A stretch of 64,000 nucleotides of DNA from Streptomyces sp. NBC_01267 (GCF_036241575.1 NZ_CP108456.1:1-64000); one strand, 5' to 3'. Shown: positions 1 to 8,240, counted from the stretch's first letter. Notes: generated by a model not told the origin, from the letters alone. Made by a program: numbers and translations.

Positions 1-145
1 CCTATCGCTGCGCGATAGGCAAGCGCAGCGCCTCGCTTCGCTCACCGCTCCCATGCTCCGCATGGGAGGCTCCTCCGCTTCGCTCCTGGAGCCAGCGAAA
101 GCCGGCCGCTGCGCGGCCAGCTGGAGCACGCGCTTCGCGCTGCCC
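1..145. repeat. Telomere-like palindrome cluster
   Basis: Several short palindromes with tiny loops follow one another: 1-19 (arms CCTATCGC/GCGATAGG, loop TGC), 48-68 (arms CTCCCATGC/GCATGGGAG, loop TCC), 68-93 (GGCTCC/GGAGCC around GCTTCGCT) and 104-118 (GGCCGC/GCGGCC, loop TGC), then a GCGCTTCGCGC element near 130-141. Dense palindromes with GCA/TGC-type or GCTTCGC loops are typical of Streptomyces telomeres. The usual first palindrome of archetypal telomeres is not seen, so this may be an atypical or subterminal end. Confidence 0.55.
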
Positions 146-260
146 ACTGACAGGATGACAGAACCCCTAATTGGCTACTTGGTAAGGAAGTTGGCAAGAA
201 ATAGCATAGTCCGGGGTGCGTCCGCTTCGCTTCCTCACCCTGACTCACTTCCAGCTGCGC

Positions 261-303
261 CTCCTTGCCAGTCGACCCTTGGAGTGGGTTGACTGGCAAG
301 GAG
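261..303. repeat. 18-bp inverted repeat (stem-loop)
   Basis: The left arm 261-278 and right arm 286-303 pair over 18 bp with a single G-T mismatch around a 7-nt loop (TTGGAGT). It lies just inside the telomere-like block, and no gene end is nearby that would make it a terminator. Confidence 0.6.
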
Positions 304-1118
304 TGGACCGTTGGGGGTCGAGGTCCGCATCACACAATGATGCAGATGTAATATTGGTGAAAACGAGGCCAACCCTTGAAGTGGCCTGATTCGTTCGTAC
401 CGTGAGATCAGTGAAACTGCGCAAGACCAGGCCGGTCCGACACCATCGGCGCAGCACCGGCCTGGTACCAAGATGACCCGCACATCAGCAACATCCTTCA
501 GCAACACCACAACTACACAGCTTCATTAGTCCATTGCAGGAGACGCAGGGCGGCCGTGGAGGGCCGGAGAGGAGCCGCGGTGTCCCGGGAGTCGCACGGG
601 AGCCACAGAGGCTCCACAGCGGGCGTTGGGGGCCTCCACAGCAAGCAGGGGCGATTCGGGGTGCCGATTGTTGGGGCGTTTCACCGGCAGGGTGTGTGTC
701 TGCCGGTGTCAAGGGGCCTGCCGGTGGTGGGCCTTGAGCATCCAAGAGCAGGCACTGTCATCTTCATGTACGAGGTCCTGGTTGAGGCCTCGCGCGCGCG
801 TGCGTCTTAAGGAAAAGAGAGCGGCTGCGCGAAACCGTCCCTGACCTGCGATTTCTCTGAGGGGTATGTGTCAGCGCTGACACATTGACCTGCAGAAATG
901 TGTCAGCGGCACCACATCAGCACCCACATTTGCCAAGCTAGCTTGTATAACTATGCATCGTTGCTGGTGAGCCCAGGTTTTCAGAGAACTAGGCCGGATC
1001 GGTTGGGTGTCGGCGTCGACACCGAAGCGTCATGCCAGCATGTACAAATCTGCCAACTGGGCTTGGATAAATGCTAGGTTCATTGTGACCCGCAGGATCG
1101 AGGACAGGACGACCATCG
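304..1118. other. Non-coding subterminal region
   Basis: No convincing gene is seen. It contains an inverted repeat (425-435 ACCAGGCCGGT with 455-465) and, toward its right end, the operator-like palindrome upstream of the first winged-helix gene. Short open frames here lack ribosome sites and recognisable protein features. Confidence 0.5.
866..908. promoter_or_regulatory. Palindromic operator plus half-site upstream of winged-helix pair A
   Basis: 866-885 is a perfect 20-bp palindrome, ATGTGTCAGCGCTGACACAT. 898-908 repeats one arm (ATGTGTCAGCG). A related inverted repeat (ATGTGTC...GACACAT) occurs at 2433-2457 beyond the pair. The position about 230 bp upstream of the first gene suggests an autoregulatory site or a replication-protein binding site. 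Confidence 0.5.
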
Positions 1119-1781
1119 ATGGCCCGCCAGCCAAAGCGCCCTACCTCTGGCCGCGACACGGGCAGGAAGATTGCCGCTGTACAGCCCGGTGGTGACAGTG
1201 CCTTCCGGGAAACCCTGTCATCCCGGCTCGGGCAGGGCCCCAAGCCACCGACCCGTAAGCGGCCGGTGCAACAGATGGACGTCCACGTCCGGTACACCTA
1301 CCGCGCGCCCCACGAGATGTACGGTCGGTCCGGCTACAGCGTGGTCTCCAACGACTTCCTCGCCGACGTTCTGGCCGTGCTGATCGCCCAGCACGGTATG
1401 TCCCCGATCCAGTCCGCAGTTCTGCTGTGGTGCATCGGCCGACAACGCGAGGGCTGGGTGCGCGTTACCCACAAGAAGATCGCCGAAAAACTGAACGTGG
1501 AGCGGTCGAACGTCACCCGGGCCATCGGCCGCCTGGAGGAATGGCACATGCTCCAGCGCGTCGAAACCGGCCTGATCTTCGTGAACCCGATGCTCGGGTT
1601 CGAGGGCAACGGCGACAAACAGCAGGAAATCCTGAACGCGCTGCGCGACGCCGACGGAAGCCTCCCTGAGAACGTCTTCCCGGCCCTGCACGCTCCGCTG
1701 CCGCCGCGTAGCGTGCAGCTGGAACTCGGATCCGAAGACGGGGACGATGAGGGTGTCGACAAGGAGGGACAGGCATGCTGA
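1119..1781 (+). CDS. RepL/winged-helix replication-like protein (pair A, first gene)
   Basis: A 220-aa protein. A basic N-terminus of about 55 residues is followed by a winged-helix region of the kind seen in plasmid RepL-like and MarR-like proteins: 'GYSVVSNDFLADVLAVL' and then a helix-turn-helix 'THKKIAEKLNVERSNVTRAI'. The C-terminus is acidic. The layout is the same as in the gene at 10803-11489 (basic start, a 'GYS-ASN' type motif, HTH 'ITRSTVNRAIKAL'), so the two are probably paralogues. It overlaps the next gene by 7 bp (ATG inside its end), so the two are likely translated together. The role (plasmid-type initiator or transcription factor) is inferred. A later ATG at 1275 is an alternative start. 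Confidence 0.6.
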   Translation: MARQPKRPTSGRDTGRKIAAVQPGGDSAFRETLSSRLGQGPKPPTRKRPVQQMDVHVRYTYRAPHEMYGRSGYSVVSNDFLADVLAVLIAQHGMSPIQSAVLLWCIGRQREGWVRVTHKKIAEKLNVERSNVTRAIGRLEEWHMLQRVETGLIFVNPMLGFEGNGDKQQEILNALRDADGSLPENVFPALHAPLPPRSVQLELGSEDGDDEGVDKEGQAC

Positions 1782-2191
1782 TCCAGGCAAGCGCCGGTTT
1801 CGGAATGATGTACCGGCTGGACCTCACCAAAGCTGCGACGGACCTCCTGAGTGCCCTCATCGAGCGTCAGGAGCCCGGCGGTGAGGTGAACGCCTCCCAG
1901 GCCGAGCTAGCGGCCCGCGTGGGCCTGTCCCGCAACTCAGCGAACACCGCCATGGCGCTGCTGGAGAGCCGGAACCTGGTGCTGCGGCCCGAGGACCGCA
2001 AGTACCGCACGTACTACCTCCACCCGTACGTCGCTTCTTACGCCTCACAAGAGGAGCTGGAGGAAGCAATCCAGGACGCCGCCGAGCGCATTGAGACTGG
2101 TGAGCTGTCCGAGATCACCGCGCCCCTGTACGAGACAGCCCCGCCGAAGCGCCAGCCCCAGGGACTCCGGGCGGTCCGTGCCGTCAGCTAG
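1775..2191 (+). CDS. MarR-like winged-helix protein (pair A, second gene)
   Basis: A 138-aa protein with a helix-turn-helix near residues 45-75 ('SQAELAARVGLSRNSANTAM') followed by a wing ('LVLRPEDRKYRTYYLHPYVA'). The partner gene at 10350-10763 has nearly the same size and the same wing pattern ('IVLRPRNGERRGNSYRLHPL'), so both pairs look like copies of one two-gene module. It overlaps the upstream gene. A strong hairpin at 2214-2250 follows its stop codon. Function is not established; it could be a DNA-binding partner of the RepL-like protein. Confidence 0.6.
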   Translation: MLIQASAGFGMMYRLDLTKAATDLLSALIERQEPGGEVNASQAELAARVGLSRNSANTAMALLESRNLVLRPEDRKYRTYYLHPYVASYASQEELEEAIQDAAERIETGELSEITAPLYETAPPKRQPQGLRAVRAVS

Positions 2192-2213
2192 TTGGGCTGC
2201 CCCACAGCCGAAA

Positions 2214-2250
2214 TGCGGCGTTGCACTCCACAGCCGGATGCAACGCCGCA
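2214..2250 (+). terminator. Hairpin terminator after winged-helix pair A
   Basis: A 12-bp perfect stem (TGCGGCGTTGCA, 2214-2225, with 2239-2250) and a 13-nt loop, located 23 bp after the stop codon. No U-tract follows, which is common in high-GC actinomycetes. Confidence 0.55.
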
Positions 2251-2432
2251 GTAGTACCGGATCAGGACATTCGGCCAGAGCACACGCCGGGGCGCAGTCG
2301 ATCTGTTAGCTCAGATCAACGTGTAGAGACCAGTTGTGTGGTGGAGCGGGCACACGAACGATAAGCATGGCGGGTTTTCAAACTGTTCGGCGTTGGGGAG
2401 GTAGACGTGCTCCCATCCCTACCCGGGGAGAG

Positions 2433-2507
2433 ATGTGTCCCCTCAGGGGTGACACATGGCGATCCAGAGGTCAGAAATGCCGACCTCAAGGTCAGGAGTC
2501 CTGACCT
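2433..2507. promoter_or_regulatory. Cluster of operator-like palindromes
   Basis: Three inverted repeats lie in 75 bp: ATGTGTC...GACACAT (2433-2457), AGGTC...GACCT (2468-2486) and the perfect 19-bp palindrome AGGTCAGGAGTCCTGACCT (2489-2507). No intact gene follows directly, only a remnant, so these may be sites left from a lost gene or sites bound by the pair A proteins. Confidence 0.4.
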
Positions 2508-2579
2508 ACTGCTACGTTGCTGTTGCCCGGGACTGCGAGCAGCTCGCCCTCGAACGACGCAAGAAAATCCGCATCGCCT

Positions 2580-2742
2580 GACCCCAGAGCCGTGCATTGA
2601 GGGCAGCATCACCCTGTTCTCCGAGCCCGGACACCTGGGCTACACCCGCGTCGACGGCCCACACCCGTTCGGTGCCGTACTACGGCTGCCGGACCCGTTC
2701 CACCTGGACCTGGACACCAGCGGCCTCCTATCGTCGGCCTGA
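2580..2742 (+). pseudogene. Remnant of a Uma2-family endonuclease-like gene (C-terminus)
   Basis: The frame ending at 2742 reads 'ITLFSEPGHLGYTRVDG' and 'LPDPFHLDLDTSGLL', which resembles the C-terminal part of Uma2-family (DUF820) proteins that are abundant in Streptomyces. The PD-(D/E)XK core is missing, and the upstream sequence runs in other frames with stops. It is read as a decayed fragment. Identification rests on a short stretch. Confidence 0.4.
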
Positions 2743-2805
2743 GCGTTCGAGCCCGGAGTGCCGTCCCGTGATGGTGGGTGTTCGGCCTGGTGTTGGCGGT
2801 CGGCT

Positions 2806-2852
2806 CCCAGGGCGGTACGGCGGTGACTTCAGGTCGCGGTCGAACTTTCAGG
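2806..2852 (-). pseudogene. Duplicated fossil of the ABC permease 3' end
   Basis: This stretch matches 4664-4710 with a few substitutions, starting CCCAGGGCGGTACGG and running into the reverse complement of the permease stop and last codons. At 4684 the same block is the true end of the ABC-2 permease gene plus part of its terminator. The copy here has no permease attached, so it is a small duplicated or left-behind fragment. Confidence 0.55.
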
Positions 2853-2889
2853 GCGCAAGAAGCCCCGTGTCGCCCGACCTCAGCCGGCG

Positions 2890-3102
2890 TTACGTGCTGC
2901 TGTCTTCGGCGAGCGTGTGAGCGACGAGCGCGTTCGCGTGTCCGTGGCCGAGTTCGTGTTCGGTCTTGAGCCAAGCGACGAGTTCCATGTGCTTGGTCAG
3001 GGGCGAGGTGCGGATGAGGTCCTTCCAGTACGCGATCGGGCGGCCGTACTTCTTCTCGATGGAAGGGAAGTAACTGGCGGGGCCCTTCACCGGTGGGGTC
3101 AT
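2890..3102 (-). CDS. DUF4287-family small protein
   Basis: A 70-aa protein: 'SYFPSIEKKYGRPIAYWKDL' near the start, then 'HMELVAWLKTEHELGHGHAN' and a short tail. This whole-length pattern is typical of DUF4287 proteins found widely in actinomycetes. The ATG is preceded by AGGACA. No function is known for the family. It lies downstream of and on the same strand as the DUF998 membrane protein gene, 54 bp away, so the two may be co-transcribed. Confidence 0.75.
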   Translation of the reverse strand: MTPPVKGPASYFPSIEKKYGRPIAYWKDLIRTSPLTKHMELVAWLKTEHELGHGHANALVAHTLAEDSST

Positions 3103-3156
3103 CGCAATGTCCTGTCTCTGGTCGCTGGTGGGATCGGTGTGGCTTGCGGAGATTGC

Positions 3157-3810
3157 CTAGGCCTTGATCAGGCGGGCGGTGATCGCGGTCAGCCACAGCA
3201 GGCCAAGGCCGGCGCCGGCAGTGAAGGCCTGAACGGTCGTGGAGGAGCCTGCGAGGCCGGCGAGGACAACGATAGGCATGAGGCGGGAGGCGATGGCCCA
3301 TCCGCGGTGCCGCTGTGCCGAGAAGTAGCGGGCCAGCACAAGGAAGGCTGCGCACAGGGCCAGGTAGCCCACCGTGCCACTGAGCATGTGGATGGTGCCG
3401 TGCCAACTCAGTGAGGCGGTGTCGGGGGCACCTGCGGGGAAACCTCTGCCAGGGTCGGCGGTGAACACCCCGGCGAGCAGGAACGAGGCACCGAAGACGC
3501 CGATCAGCCGTGGCGCCCAGGTCCCGCCGGGTTCGTCGCGCAGCGCACGGCGTACCCCGACCGCGGCGGCGGTCAGCAGGATGCCGGTCAGCAGGAAGCT
3601 GGTCACCTGGATCCAGCCGAGGGTGCCGAGGCTCAGCTGGCTGATCGCGTTGCGGGTGAAGTCGAAGCCGTTGCGCGTCAGCCCCTGCAATATGCCTGCA
3701 CCCAGGAACAGTGGACCGGCCACGATGCCACCCGTCAGAAGAGCGCGGGTCGGCAGCCACGTCGATGCCTGGACAGCGGTGACGACAGGAGTCTCGATGG
3801 TGCGGGTCAT
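3157..3810 (-). CDS. DUF998-family integral membrane protein
   Basis: A 217-aa protein with about six hydrophobic segments and the family-type opening 'GGIVAGPLFLGAGILQGLT' followed by 'FDFTRNAISQLSLG'. DUF998 proteins are small membrane proteins of unknown function, often next to TetR regulators. The start ATG at 3810 follows a good GGGGGAG site. It is divergent from the TetR gene, and the intergenic space carries two copies of a 15-bp operator, so it is probably the regulator's target. Confidence 0.75.
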   Translation of the reverse strand: MTRTIETPVVTAVQASTWLPTRALLTGGIVAGPLFLGAGILQGLTRNGFDFTRNAISQLSLGTLGWIQVTSFLLTGILLTAAAVGVRRALRDEPGGTWAPRLIGVFGASFLLAGVFTADPGRGFPAGAPDTASLSWHGTIHMLSGTVGYLALCAAFLVLARYFSAQRHRGWAIASRLMPIVVLAGLAGSSTTVQAFTAGAGLGLLWLTAITARLIKA

Positions 3811-3834
3811 GGCGTGTCTCCCCCGAAGAATGGA

Positions 3835-3901
3835 ACTAGACGGTTCAGTACTCGTTCCGGCTTGAGCGTTACAGTAACCAGAGAGAACTGGACTGTCCAG
3901 T
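3835..3901. promoter_or_regulatory. Paired TetR operators
   Basis: Two matching 15-bp sites occur: 3835-3849 (ACTAGACGGTTCAGT) and 3887-3901 (ACTGGACTGTCCAGT, a perfect palindrome about the centre base). They lie between the divergent DUF998 and TetR genes, 52 bp apart start to start. This suggests the TetR protein represses both promoters. Confidence 0.65.
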
Positions 3902-3919
3902 ACTGAATGAGGAGTGGCG

Positions 3920-4552
3920 TTGGAAGCGAACGATCAGAGCCGGTCGGCCCGCAAGCACCAGGCGATCATGGATGCCGCAACGCAGGTGTTCATGGCGAAG
4001 GGCTACTCGGGCACCAGCATGGACGACATCGCCAAGCTGGCCACGGTCTCCAAGCAGACCGTCTACAAGCACTTCGCCGACAAGGAGAAGCTCTTCAACG
4101 AGATCGTCCTGGCCACCACGGACCAGGTCGACGCCATGATCGACCTGGTGGCCGACATCCCGGCCGACGGGGACGGACTGGAGCAGAACCTCACCCGGCT
4201 CGCGGCCCAGTTCCTCACCGCCCTCACCAAACCCGAGGTGATTCAGCTGCGGCGTCTGATCATCGCCAACGCCGACGCCTTCCCCGAGCTCGGTGCGACC
4301 TGGTACGAGCAGGGCTTCGAGCGAGTCCTCGCCACCCTGGCGGCCACCTTCCGGCGTCTCGCCGACAAGGGGCTTCTCCGGATCGACGACCCGCTGCTGG
4401 CCGCCAACCACTTCTCCGGCCTGCTCCTCTGGATCCCCGTCAACAAAGCCATGTTCCACGGCAGTCCCCAGCACACCCAGGGCGAACTCGACGACTACGT
4501 CACCGCCGGCGTCGCCGCCTTCCTCCGCGCCTACCGCGGAACCGATCGGTAG
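3920..4552 (+). CDS. TetR/AcrR family transcriptional regulator
   Basis: About 210 aa. The N-terminal helix-turn-helix is clear: 'AIMDAATQVFMAKGYSGTSM' then 'DDIAKLATVSKQTVYKHFAD'. The rest is a helical ligand-binding domain, with a C-terminal region that resembles the AefR-type TetR C-terminal domain. I prefer the TTG at 3920, which is correctly spaced from GAGGAG; the GTG at 3914 overlaps that site. Divergent from the DUF998 gene with twin operators between. The ligand is unknown. Confidence 0.85.
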   Translation: MEANDQSRSARKHQAIMDAATQVFMAKGYSGTSMDDIAKLATVSKQTVYKHFADKEKLFNEIVLATTDQVDAMIDLVADIPADGDGLEQNLTRLAAQFLTALTKPEVIQLRRLIIANADAFPELGATWYEQGFERVLATLAATFRRLADKGLLRIDDPLLAANHFSGLLLWIPVNKAMFHGSPQHTQGELDDYVTAGVAAFLRAYRGTDR

Positions 4553-4627
4553 GGGCGACGGTCCGGAAGGCCGGGCACACACGATGCAGTTGTCGCTCCC
4601 CGGGCGCCGACATGCCGGATCGCAGTT

Positions 4628-4670
4628 CTGGGGCGGGGCGAGCTGCGGGAGGCAGCTCGCCCCGCCCCAG
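4628..4670. terminator. Bidirectional terminator hairpin
   Basis: A 19-bp perfect stem (CTGGGGCGGGGCGAGCTGC, 4628-4646, pairing with 4652-4670) around GGGAG. It sits between the convergent TetR (+) and ABC permease (-) genes. Confidence 0.75.
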
Positions 4671-4683
4671 GGCGGTACGGAAG

Positions 4684-5475
4684 TTACTTCGGGTCGCGGT
4701 TGAACTTCGACGTCGACCAGAAGTAGCCGAGGACCGCGAGGCCCAGGCACCAGGCGACCGCGAGCCACCCGTTGTTGCCGATCTCGGTGCCGAGCAGCAG
4801 GCCCCGCAGCGTCTCGATGGCCGGGGTGAACGGCTGGTACTCGGCGATCGGCCGGAACCAACCCGGCATCGCGTCGACCGGGACGAAGGCGCTGGAGAGG
4901 AGCGGCAGCAGGATCATCGGCAGCGCGTTGTTGCTGGCGGCCTCGACGTTCGGGCTGACCAGACCCATGCCGACCGCGATCCAGGTGAGTGCCATGGCGA
5001 AGAGCACGAGCAGCCCGAACGCCGCCAGCCACTCCAGGACGCCGGCGTCCTTGGACCGGAAACCGATGGCCACGCCCACGGCGCCCACGAAGACCACGCT
5101 CATGATCGACTGCAGCACGCTGCCGACGACGTGTCCGACGAGCACCGAGCCGCGGTGGATCGCCATCGTGCGGAAGCGGGCGATGATGCCCTCGGTCATG
5201 TCGTTGGAGACGGACACCGCGGTCCCGACCACGGTGCCGCCGATGGTCATCAGCAGGATGCCCGGGACGATGTACGCGATGTACTGGGAGCGGTCCGCAC
5301 CGCCGCCGCCGAGGCCCGCGCTCATCACGTCGCCGAAGATGTAGACGAAGAGCAGCAGCAGCATGATCGGGGTGAGCAGCAGGTTCAGGGTGAGGGACGG
5401 GTAGCGCCGTGCGTGCAGCAGGTTGCGGCGCAGCATGGTGTTCGAGTCGCGTACTGCGAGGGAGAGGGCGCTCAT
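4684..5475 (-). CDS. ABC-2 type drug exporter permease (DrrB-like)
   Basis: A 263-aa membrane protein starting 'MSALSLAVRDSNTMLRRNLL'. It has about six transmembrane segments and the ABC-2 pattern 'LMTIGGTVVGTAVSVSNDMT' with 'GIIARFRTMAIHRGSVLVGH' (the family's E-G-I-x-x-R-F region). It forms the membrane channel partner of the ATPase encoded immediately upstream, whose stop codon overlaps this start (ATGA). The longer upstream frame is a shadow of the ATPase gene. The substrate is likely a lipophilic compound; export of the local natural product is possible but unproven. Confidence 0.9.
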   Translation of the reverse strand: MSALSLAVRDSNTMLRRNLLHARRYPSLTLNLLLTPIMLLLLFVYIFGDVMSAGLGGGGADRSQYIAYIVPGILLMTIGGTVVGTAVSVSNDMTEGIIARFRTMAIHRGSVLVGHVVGSVLQSIMSVVFVGAVGVAIGFRSKDAGVLEWLAAFGLLVLFAMALTWIAVGMGLVSPNVEAASNNALPMILLPLLSSAFVPVDAMPGWFRPIAEYQPFTPAIETLRGLLLGTEIGNNGWLAVAWCLGLAVLGYFWSTSKFNRDPK

Positions 5476-6497
5476 CGGACGTTCTCCTTGGCCTGGTTGG
5501 GCTGGTCGGACTGGTGGGGGACGTCGGCCTTGGCGGTGAGGGCGAAGAACACGTCGTCGAGGTCGGGGGTGTGCACGGTCAGCTCGTCCGCCTCGATGTC
5601 GGCCGTGTCCAGCCAGTCGAGGATGGAGCGCAGCTCGCGCTGGCTGCCGTCGCTGGGGATCTGCAGCGACAGTGCCTCGTCGTCCCTGGTGGCCTCGCTC
5701 AGGGCGGAGGCCGCCGACCGGTACGCGGTCGGGTCGGTGAACCGCAGCCGCACGTGCCCGCCCGGCACGAGCCGTTTCAGCTCGCCGGCGGTGCCTTCGG
5801 CGGCGATCCTGCCGTCGTTGAGGACCGCGATGTGGTCGGCGAGTTCGTCGGCCTCGTCCAGGTACTGGGTGGTGAGGAAGACGGTGACGCCGCCGGAGAC
5901 GAGCTCGCGGATGATGCCCCACATGGTGTGGCGGCTGCGTGGGTCGAGGCCGGTGGTCGGCTCGTCGAGGAAGATGATCCGCGGGTTGCCGACCAGCGTC
6001 ATGGCGATGTCGAGACGGCGCTTCATCCCGCCGGAGTAGGTGGAGGCGGGCTTCTTCGCCGCCTCCACCAGGTCGAAGCGCTCCAGGAGTTCGGCGGCGA
6101 CCCGCCGCCCCTCGCGCTTGGAGAGGTGGTGCAGGTCCGCCATGAGGAGCATGTTCTCCTCGCCGGTGATCAGACCGTCCACGGCGGAGAACTGCCCGGT
6201 GACACCGATCGCGGCCCGTACGGCCTGCGGTTCGGCGGCCAGGTCGTGGCCGCCGACGCTGATGTCGCCGGAGCCGGCGTCGGCGGAGATGAGGGTGGAG
6301 AGGATCTTGACGACGGTGGTCTTGCCGGCGCCGTTCGGGCCGAGCAGTGCGAAGACGGTGCCTGCCGGGATGCGCAGGTCGATCCCGTCGAGGACGCGTT
6401 TGTCGCCGTAGGACTTGCGGAGGCCGACGGCGGAGACGGCGGTGGGCGGCTCCTGGCCGTTACCACGCTTGGACATGGGCATGACAGCTGAAGGCAT
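5472..6497 (-). CDS. ABC transporter ATPase, daunorubicin-resistance (DrrA) type
   Basis: 341 aa. The Walker A motif is 'LLGPNGAGKTTVVKILSTL', the signature is 'TYSGGMKRRLDIAMTLV', Walker B is 'RIIFLDEPTTGLDPRSR', and an H-loop region follows at 'VFLTTQYLDEADEL'. The C-terminal extension of about 80 residues ('DDVFFALTAKA') is typical of DrrA-type drug-export ATPases. Translationally coupled to the permease gene. It would power efflux of a hydrophobic molecule from the cytoplasm. The upstream neighbour on the same strand (DUF4097) is 75 bp away and may be in the same transcript. Confidence 0.92.
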   Translation of the reverse strand: MPSAVMPMSKRGNGQEPPTAVSAVGLRKSYGDKRVLDGIDLRIPAGTVFALLGPNGAGKTTVVKILSTLISADAGSGDISVGGHDLAAEPQAVRAAIGVTGQFSAVDGLITGEENMLLMADLHHLSKREGRRVAAELLERFDLVEAAKKPASTYSGGMKRRLDIAMTLVGNPRIIFLDEPTTGLDPRSRHTMWGIIRELVSGGVTVFLTTQYLDEADELADHIAVLNDGRIAAEGTAGELKRLVPGGHVRLRFTDPTAYRSAASALSEATRDDEALSLQIPSDGSQRELRSILDWLDTADIEADELTVHTPDLDDVFFALTAKADVPHQSDQPNQAKENVR

Positions 6498-6572
6498 GGG
6501 GCCCTCCCGGGCGAAGGCTGAGTGGCGAAGGCGGGAACGGAGTGAGGGCAGGAACGGAGTGAGGGCGGAGCC

Positions 6573-7418
6573 TCAGGCGCGGGCGCGGCGGACGTCGATG
6601 TTTCCGTAGCGCGTACGGGCGCGGACCTCGACGGTGTCCTCGGACTTCTCCGGGCTCTCGGACGCGGTCAGCGAGTTGTGCACGCGCCCGGATCCCGAGC
6701 TGATGTCGAGCCAGGCGGCGGTGCCCTCGCGCACGCCCACGTCGATGGCTCCGTAGGAGGTCTCCAACTGGACGGTCCCACGGGTGACTTCGGCGACGCG
6801 TACCGTGCCGTTCGCGGTGGTGGCCGCGACGGAGGCACGGGCGCGCTCGATGATGATGTCGCCGTTGGCGCCGCTGACGCGCAGGTCGCCGGTGATGTCG
6901 CTGACGCTGGTGGTGCCGTGCGAGTTCTTCAGGACGGCGGCGCCCGTGACCGTACCGACGCGCATGCTGCCGGAGCTGGTGGTGATCTCGGCGGGGCCCT
7001 CGACACGGTCCACGGTGATGGACCCGTGGGACGCGGTCAGGTGCAGCGGGCCGGTCGTGTCGAGGCGGACGTCGCCCGAGGAGGTCTTCACGCGGACCTC
7101 ACCGAGACGTCCCTCGCCGCGCACCTCGGCCCACCCGCCGGTCGCCTCCACCTGGGAGCCCGCGGGCAGTTCGACGGTGACGTCGACGGTGCCGGTACGC
7201 CCGAAGAGGTAGCGCTGCTTGGGCGTCCTGATGTGCAGCTTGCCGCCCGAGTAGGCGACTTCGGTCTGCTCGGCGGCCCGCACGTCCTGGTCCTTCTTCG
7301 GGTCGCGGGGAGCCACGTCCACGACGGTGTCGGCGCGGTCGGCCGCGACGAACTGGATGGATCCCGCGTCCACCTGGGCGTTGACCGAGATCGGCTGGGG
7401 AGTGTCGAAAGAAGGCAT
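6573..7418 (-). CDS. DUF4097 beta-helix-like protein
   Basis: About 281 aa when started at the ATG at 7418 (AGAGGACGG upstream); an in-frame ATG at 7445 is possible. The protein is built of repeated short beta-strand units such as 'TSSGDVRLDTTGPLHLTASH' and 'TSSGSMRVGTVTGAAVLKNS', the pattern of DUF4097/DUF4098 adhesin-like proteins. No signal peptide is visible, so a cytoplasmic location is likely. In Streptomyces this type often lies between a small DNA-binding protein and a DrrAB transporter, as here. The function is unknown. Confidence 0.8.
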   Translation of the reverse strand: MPSFDTPQPISVNAQVDAGSIQFVAADRADTVVDVAPRDPKKDQDVRAAEQTEVAYSGGKLHIRTPKQRYLFGRTGTVDVTVELPAGSQVEATGGWAEVRGEGRLGEVRVKTSSGDVRLDTTGPLHLTASHGSITVDRVEGPAEITTSSGSMRVGTVTGAAVLKNSHGTTSVSDITGDLRVSGANGDIIIERARASVAATTANGTVRVAEVTRGTVQLETSYGAIDVGVREGTAAWLDISSGSGRVHNSLTASESPEKSEDTVEVRARTRYGNIDVRRARA

Positions 7419-7507
7419 GGCTGTCCCGTCCTCTTGGGTCCTCATGAATGTTCGTGGCGTCCCCGCTGGTGGGACGTGGTGCGGGTGGAGTCGTTACGAG
7501 GGGCTGG

Positions 7508-8023
7508 TCAGTGCACCCAGCCCGTGAAGCTCTGGCCGGTGATCCTGGTCTTCTCGGGGGTACGGGGGGCGGCGGCGCCCGTGTCGACCGCGGCCGACAC
7601 GACGCGTACGAGCCATGCGTTGACCGACAGGCCCTCGCCGGCCGCCGCTTCCTCGGCGCGGGTCTTGAGGTGGGCGGGCAGGCGCAGGTTGACGCGGGCG
7701 GTGCCGCCCTCGTCCATGTCGGCGGGGACCGGGGCCGGTGCGGGCGCCGGTGCGTCGCGCGGTTCGGTGCGGTCGTCGCGCTGCGGCAGCACCACCACGA
7801 AGTCGGGGTCGATGCCCCTCAGTCGTACGTCGACCGAGCCGGGGGCGAGTTCACGGGTGATCTCGTCCATGGCGGCGGACAGCACATTGAGCAGGGTCAG
7901 GCGGGTGGCCGACTCCAGCGGCGCGGTCAGCCGCTCGGCGAGCTCGCGGGCTTCGTCACCCCCGGCTTCGGCGGCCACCGCCAGTTCCCTGTGAAGTGTT
8001 TCGACATACGGCGTGAGGTCCAT
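7508..8023 (-). CDS. Ribbon-helix-helix protein with HicB-like C-terminus
   Basis: 171 aa. The N-terminal half is helical; the linker is rich in Ala/Pro (APAPAPAPVPA). The C-terminal 55 residues 'ARVNLRLPAHLKTRAEEAAA' and 'EGLSVNAWLVRVVSAAV' form a ribbon-helix-helix DNA-binding domain like that of HicB/Arc antitoxins. No toxin gene is adjacent. It is transcribed toward DUF4097 and DrrAB and is probably the local regulator. Its upstream region (8020-8060) holds repeated ATGGCGCCAT / ATGGTGCCAT elements that could be its operator. Confidence 0.7.
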   Translation of the reverse strand: MDLTPYVETLHRELAVAAEAGGDEARELAERLTAPLESATRLTLLNVLSAAMDEITRELAPGSVDVRLRGIDPDFVVVLPQRDDRTEPRDAPAPAPAPVPADMDEGGTARVNLRLPAHLKTRAEEAAAGEGLSVNAWLVRVVSAAVDTGAAAPRTPEKTRITGQSFTGWVH

Positions 8024-8052
8024 GGCCCCATCATGGCACCATCATGGCGCCA
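8024..8052. promoter_or_regulatory. Repeated CCATCATGG-type elements upstream of the RHH gene
   Basis: Short near-repeats 'CCCCATCATGGCACC' and 'ACCATCATGGCGCC' lie immediately upstream of the RHH gene start. Direct repeats of this kind suit binding of tandem RHH dimers, so autoregulation is plausible. Confidence 0.35.
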
Positions 8053-8240
8053 TAGGCAAGCCCCGAGAGGCGATACGTGGCGCACGGCTGGCTTCAGGGT
8101 GACGCATCGATCCCATTGATGCAGGTCAAAGGCGATTCGATGAGCAGGCGACGCCATGGCGCCACGTTGCCGCAGAGGTGGCGCCGAGTGGCGTCACGTG
8201 GTGTCGGGTGGCGCCGAGTGCTGTCGAGCCGGTCGGTTCG

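Noticed and set aside
3907..6039. Very long plus-strand open frame covering the TetR and ABC genes
   Set aside because: Low-complexity Arg/Pro/Ala-rich translation antisense to the DrrAB genes; a high-GC shadow frame.
7508..8023. Complete toxin-antitoxin pair
   Set aside because: Only the RHH/antitoxin-like protein is present; neighbours are a DUF4097 protein and a TetR regulator, with no HicA-like toxin.
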